From NCBI GenBank assembly GCA_964440305.1, contig CAYTRS010000030.1:1-7611 (forward strand): a stretch of DNA of 7,611 bases. Reading direction: 5' to 3'. The translations under genes were made by a program, and so were the position numbers. Below the pieces are notes generated by a model that saw nothing but the letters and a program-made list of their open reading frames with translations, made no database searches and had not been told where the DNA came from. Below are positions 5,676 to 7,611 of the stretch, piece after piece (position 1 is the stretch's first letter; each line of letters begins with the position of its first letter). This DNA comes from CAYTRS01 sp964440305 (GTDB taxonomy: Bacteria; Patescibacteriota; Minisyncoccia; Moranbacterales; JAKLHP01).

Positions 5676-6902
5676 CTAGATTCCGGCGTAAACATCCACA
5701 CTGATATTTCCCTCATTGTTTGGGTAATAAATATCATAGATGTTCAATTTCAAGGGATTCCCATCGCCTACCAGATTTTGGTAATAGGTGTGGTTCGTCG
5801 CATCGCAAGCTCCCCAATCTACAAAATTGCCGTTGACTTTCAGGTCAAGCAAGTCTGCTCCATAGGAAGCATAGCCTTCAACGCCGTCCACCCAGTTTGA
5901 GCTTATGCCGGTGTTATTTGAGCATTCAGCGTCAAACCAAATATGCGGAGTTTGCTTCTGGGCATCAGCAGTGCCATAAGCCTTCAGGCTGTAATTTACT
6001 CCCGAAATCAAAGGATCGGTTGAGATTTTTTCTTCGCCACTGGCGGGAACCTGAATAGTTTCAATCAGATATTTTCCGTCAATCACCCCGTCATTATAGT
6101 CTTTTGCAAATTCTTCCATCACGCTTTTGCTGCAACCGAATTTATAATGTCCGCCAAACATTCCCAGTCCGGCTTCATTCAATTTATCCAATATTTGCGT
6201 GCAACTGCAACCATAAGTGTCTTCAAGGGAAAATTTTGAATCTGTTTCACTGAAAATTCCTCTTTTTGCAGGAATCAAAGTGGTGAATAAATCTCCGCTA
6301 TTCCAAATATGCCTATTGACCCCCAATTTCTCGGTCGGTTCATCTGCTACGGTATCGGAACATTTATCATCTTCATTTAAAACGCCGTCATTATCATCAT
6401 CTACATCAACGCATTGATAAATATCCGCATTCAGGCTTCCAGAATTATCAGTGTAGACATTGTCATAAATATTGAAACTTGCTTTATTTCCATCTCCTAA
6501 GAATATCTTTGAATACTTGTTGTCAGCTTGATAATCGCCCCAGTCAACGCAACCATTGACCTGCATATCCAAACCGCATTCTGAAGCAAAATATCCCTCC
6601 CCCTTTATCCAGCCTGCGATTACATCAGGCGTATATGGGGCACTGCGATACGACCATTCAGAATCGGCTATGCCATATTCTCCCCAGTTGGCAAATCTAT
6701 ATGTTCCGCTCGTCTTGATTAGATAAGTGGCGCCATTTTCAAGGTTCTCATTGGACATAACAGTATTCCCGTTTGAAGGAACTGTTATTCCCAGTTGAAA
6801 ATCCTCCTGCGCTGTTCCTGCCGGACAAGTAGCCGCTTGAGCTGATACGGCAAACGCAAGAACAAAAATACCAATACTTCCTCCTAGCAATATTTTTTTC
6901 AT
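5676..6902 (-). CDS. Secreted protein with duplicated LecA-like domains and a TSP3 calcium loop
   Basis: This 408-residue protein starts at ATG 6902. Residues 1-23 are the signal peptide (MKKILLGGSIGIFVLAFAVSAQA). Residues about 38-163 and 282-408 are two copies of one beta domain. Each begins [TQ]VPxxG, continues with GxxYxxKxxGT, W-[IV]-x-G-x-GY or VEGYASYG, [ML]xxxVNGxxVDWG and GDGNxxxxNIYD, and ends Yx[DN]NxGxxxxD[IV]. The final loop (VYTDNSGSLNADI) resembles the calcium/sugar loop of PA-IL (LecA)-type lectins, so carbohydrate binding is a reasonable guess. Between the copies, residues 164-187 form a thrombospondin-type-3 loop (DVDDDNDGVLNEDDKC). Residues 228-258 follow with GCSCTQILDKLNE and GGHYKFGCSKS, a Cys-bearing segment that I have seen in other secreted Patescibacteria proteins. 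There is no membrane anchor. The gene has its own terminator and lies 64 nt after the upstream coiled-coil gene. Confidence 0.88.
   Translation of the reverse strand: MKKILLGGSIGIFVLAFAVSAQAATCPAGTAQEDFQLGITVPSNGNTVMSNENLENGATYLIKTSGTYRFANWGEYGIADSEWSYRSAPYTPDVIAGWIKGEGYFASECGLDMQVNGCVDWGDYQADNKYSKIFLGDGNKASFNIYDNVYTDNSGSLNADIYQCVDVDDDNDGVLNEDDKCSDTVADEPTEKLGVNRHIWNSGDLFTTLIPAKRGIFSETDSKFSLEDTYGCSCTQILDKLNEAGLGMFGGHYKFGCSKSVMEEFAKDYNDGVIDGKYLIETIQVPASGEEKISTDPLISGVNYSLKAYGTADAQKQTPHIWFDAECSNNTGISSNWVDGVEGYASYGADLLDLKVNGNFVDWGACDATNHTYYQNLVGDGNPLKLNIYDIYYPNNEGNISVDVYAGI
5679..6059 (-). repeat. LecA-like domain, copy 2
   Basis: Encodes residues 282-408. Landmarks shared with copy 1 are VP-x-x-G, the G-x-x-Y...K...GT segment, W...G-x-GY-like, LxVNGxFVDWG, GDGNPLKLNIYD and YPNNEGNISVDV. 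The calcium-loop position DNSGS of copy 1 is NNEGN here. Confidence 0.75.
6342..6413 (-). other. Thrombospondin type-3 calcium-binding segment
   Basis: Encodes residues 164-187. The D-x-D-x-D-x-DGVLNEDDKC pattern is the signature of TSP3 repeats, which are calcium-filled linkers common between domains of surface proteins. The flanking cysteines (C164, C181) fit the family. Confidence 0.75.
6414..6791 (-). repeat. LecA-like domain, copy 1
   Basis: Encodes residues 38-163. It ends in GDGNKASFNIYD and YTDNSGSLNADI and is more acidic and cysteine-rich than copy 2, with C109 and C118 flanking the VNG turn. Confidence 0.75.
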
Positions 6903-6966
6903 AGTTTATTTTAGTTAATTATTATTTTGGCTTTTCAGAGCAAGCCAGACTCTCGACTTTTTTAAT

Positions 6967-7611
6967 CTATGATAGTAATTTATTCAGCCACCCGAACAAG
7001 CTAAATCCGCTTTCGGCTTCATTCAGCATAATTTCAATTTCCTGATCGGCTTGTTCCAAAACTTTGATTTGCTCTGTCAGTTGCTGTTGGTCTCCCTGAT
7101 TGGAAAGCTGGTTTTTGATTTGATTCATTTGCTTGATTTGCTCTTTGTTTTGCTCTAAAGTTTTTTTCGCATCTTTGATTTCTCCGTAATCAGCTCCGAT
7201 GAAAAATTTGGCAAATCCGCCTCGGTCTTGAATTTTCTCAACATTTTGTTCCAATTTAGTTTGGTTCTGGTTCTGATTTTGAGCGATAATTCTTACTTGA
7301 TTTCCAATTCCACCATCTCGGTCGGCTATTTGAAGCATAGTCTGGACAGCATTCGCCACTTCGCTTCTTCTCTGCTCAGAAAGATTGGAACTGGCTTTGC
7401 CTTTGCTGGTTTTGCTGGAGGTGCCGTCTTGGGTTTGAACGGTATTTTGTTCTTGAGTCTGAATCTGGGATTCTTCCCCTTGGTTTTTTACCTGATTTTG
7501 CTCGTTAGTCTGAACGGTATTTCCAGTTTGGCTTCCCTGGACAACGGTTGTGCCAGTTTGTCCGGCTTTCACCCCCTGGTTGGAATCAGTGCTTACCGCT
7601 TGGGCTTGGAC
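6967..7611 (-). CDS. Gln/Asn-rich secreted coiled-coil protein (5'-partial)
   Basis: The frame is open to the right edge, so the start lies outside the window; 214 residues and the TAG stop are visible. The in-frame GTG at 7572 is not the likely start, because the residues before it (VQAQAVSTDSNQG) look like the start of a mature secreted protein just past its signal peptide. Visible residues 1-78 are a low-complexity Thr/Gln/Gly/Asn linker with repeated QTG, VQT and QTQ units. Residues 79-135 contain the conserved core SEQRRSEVANAVQTMLQIAD, GGIGNQVRIIAQNQNQNQ and RGGFAKFFIG. Residues 140-202 are a coiled coil (KKTLEQNKEQIKQMNQIKNQ and on). The end, SGFSLFGWLNKLLS, is short and aromatic-amphipathic. 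I have seen this core in Patescibacteria proteins of unknown function. An envelope structural role is possible. The next gene starts 64 nt downstream without a strong terminator between. Confidence 0.8.
   Translation of the reverse strand, partial: VQAQAVSTDSNQGVKAGQTGTTVVQGSQTGNTVQTNEQNQVKNQGEESQIQTQEQNTVQTQDGTSSKTSKGKASSNLSEQRRSEVANAVQTMLQIADRDGGIGNQVRIIAQNQNQNQTKLEQNVEKIQDRGGFAKFFIGADYGEIKDAKKTLEQNKEQIKQMNQIKNQLSNQGDQQQLTEQIKVLEQADQEIEIMLNEAESGFSLFGWLNKLLS

Noticed and set aside
6928..6947. 6-bp hairpin TGGCTT/AAGCCA between the 6967 and 6902 genes
   Set aside because: It has no T-run directly after it on either strand, so it is not a convincing terminator. The two genes may still be co-transcribed.

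Overview
The window looks like a piece of a Patescibacteria (Candidate Phyla Radiation, Parcubacteria-like) scaffold. It is moderately AT-rich, all supported genes lie on the minus strand, and nearly every product is secreted or membrane-bound. The envelope families resemble those I know from that group: a cysteine-rich/dockerin protein, FN3 surface proteins with a C-terminal W-x-L beta domain, and a secreted protein ending in a D-x-N-x-D-G loop. No housekeeping gene, RNA gene, IS or CRISPR array is visible, so the taxonomic call is inference. A run of exactly 100 Ns (3389-3488) marks an assembly join.

Layout in the direction of transcription (high to low coordinates). (1) 7611-6967: 3' part of a Gln/Asn-rich secreted coiled-coil protein that starts outside the window. 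(2) 6902-5676: secreted protein with two copies of a LecA-like beta domain flanking a thrombospondin-type-3 calcium loop, closed by a strong terminator. (3) 5531-4950 and 4945-4202: an ECF sigma factor, 4 nt from a three-TM membrane protein with an extracytoplasmic C-terminal domain. (4) 4121-3690: small secreted protein with its own promoter and terminator. (5) About 3540-2387: gap-interrupted FN3 surface protein. (6) 2287-1787: small secreted paralogue of the C-terminal domain of (5). (7) 1714-986: membrane-anchored protein with an Ig-like ectodomain. (8) 965 to the left edge: cysteine-rich, Ig-like, dockerin-containing secreted protein, cut by the window.

Two candidate systems stand out. 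The first is a small envelope-signalling regulon. The sigma gene and the secreted-protein gene at 4121 carry the same promoter-like element, TGAAAAC-N15-CGTnTT, which resembles the TGAAAC-N16-CGTA promoters of SigW-type ECF sigma factors. The sigma factor may therefore activate its own operon and the secreted protein, with the membrane protein as the likely sensor or anti-sigma partner. The second is a surface-protein cluster (3540 to 1). It combines two W-x-L beta-domain proteins, a TM-anchored Ig-like protein reminiscent of DUF916 WxL-interacting proteins, and a dockerin protein. The arrangement recalls the WxL/DUF916 cell-surface clusters of Firmicutes, but that link is inference.

The start codons lack recognisable Shine-Dalgarno sequences and follow A/T-rich leaders. 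Calcium-loop motifs (TSP3, dockerin F-hand, D-x-N-x-D-G) recur in three of the secreted products.
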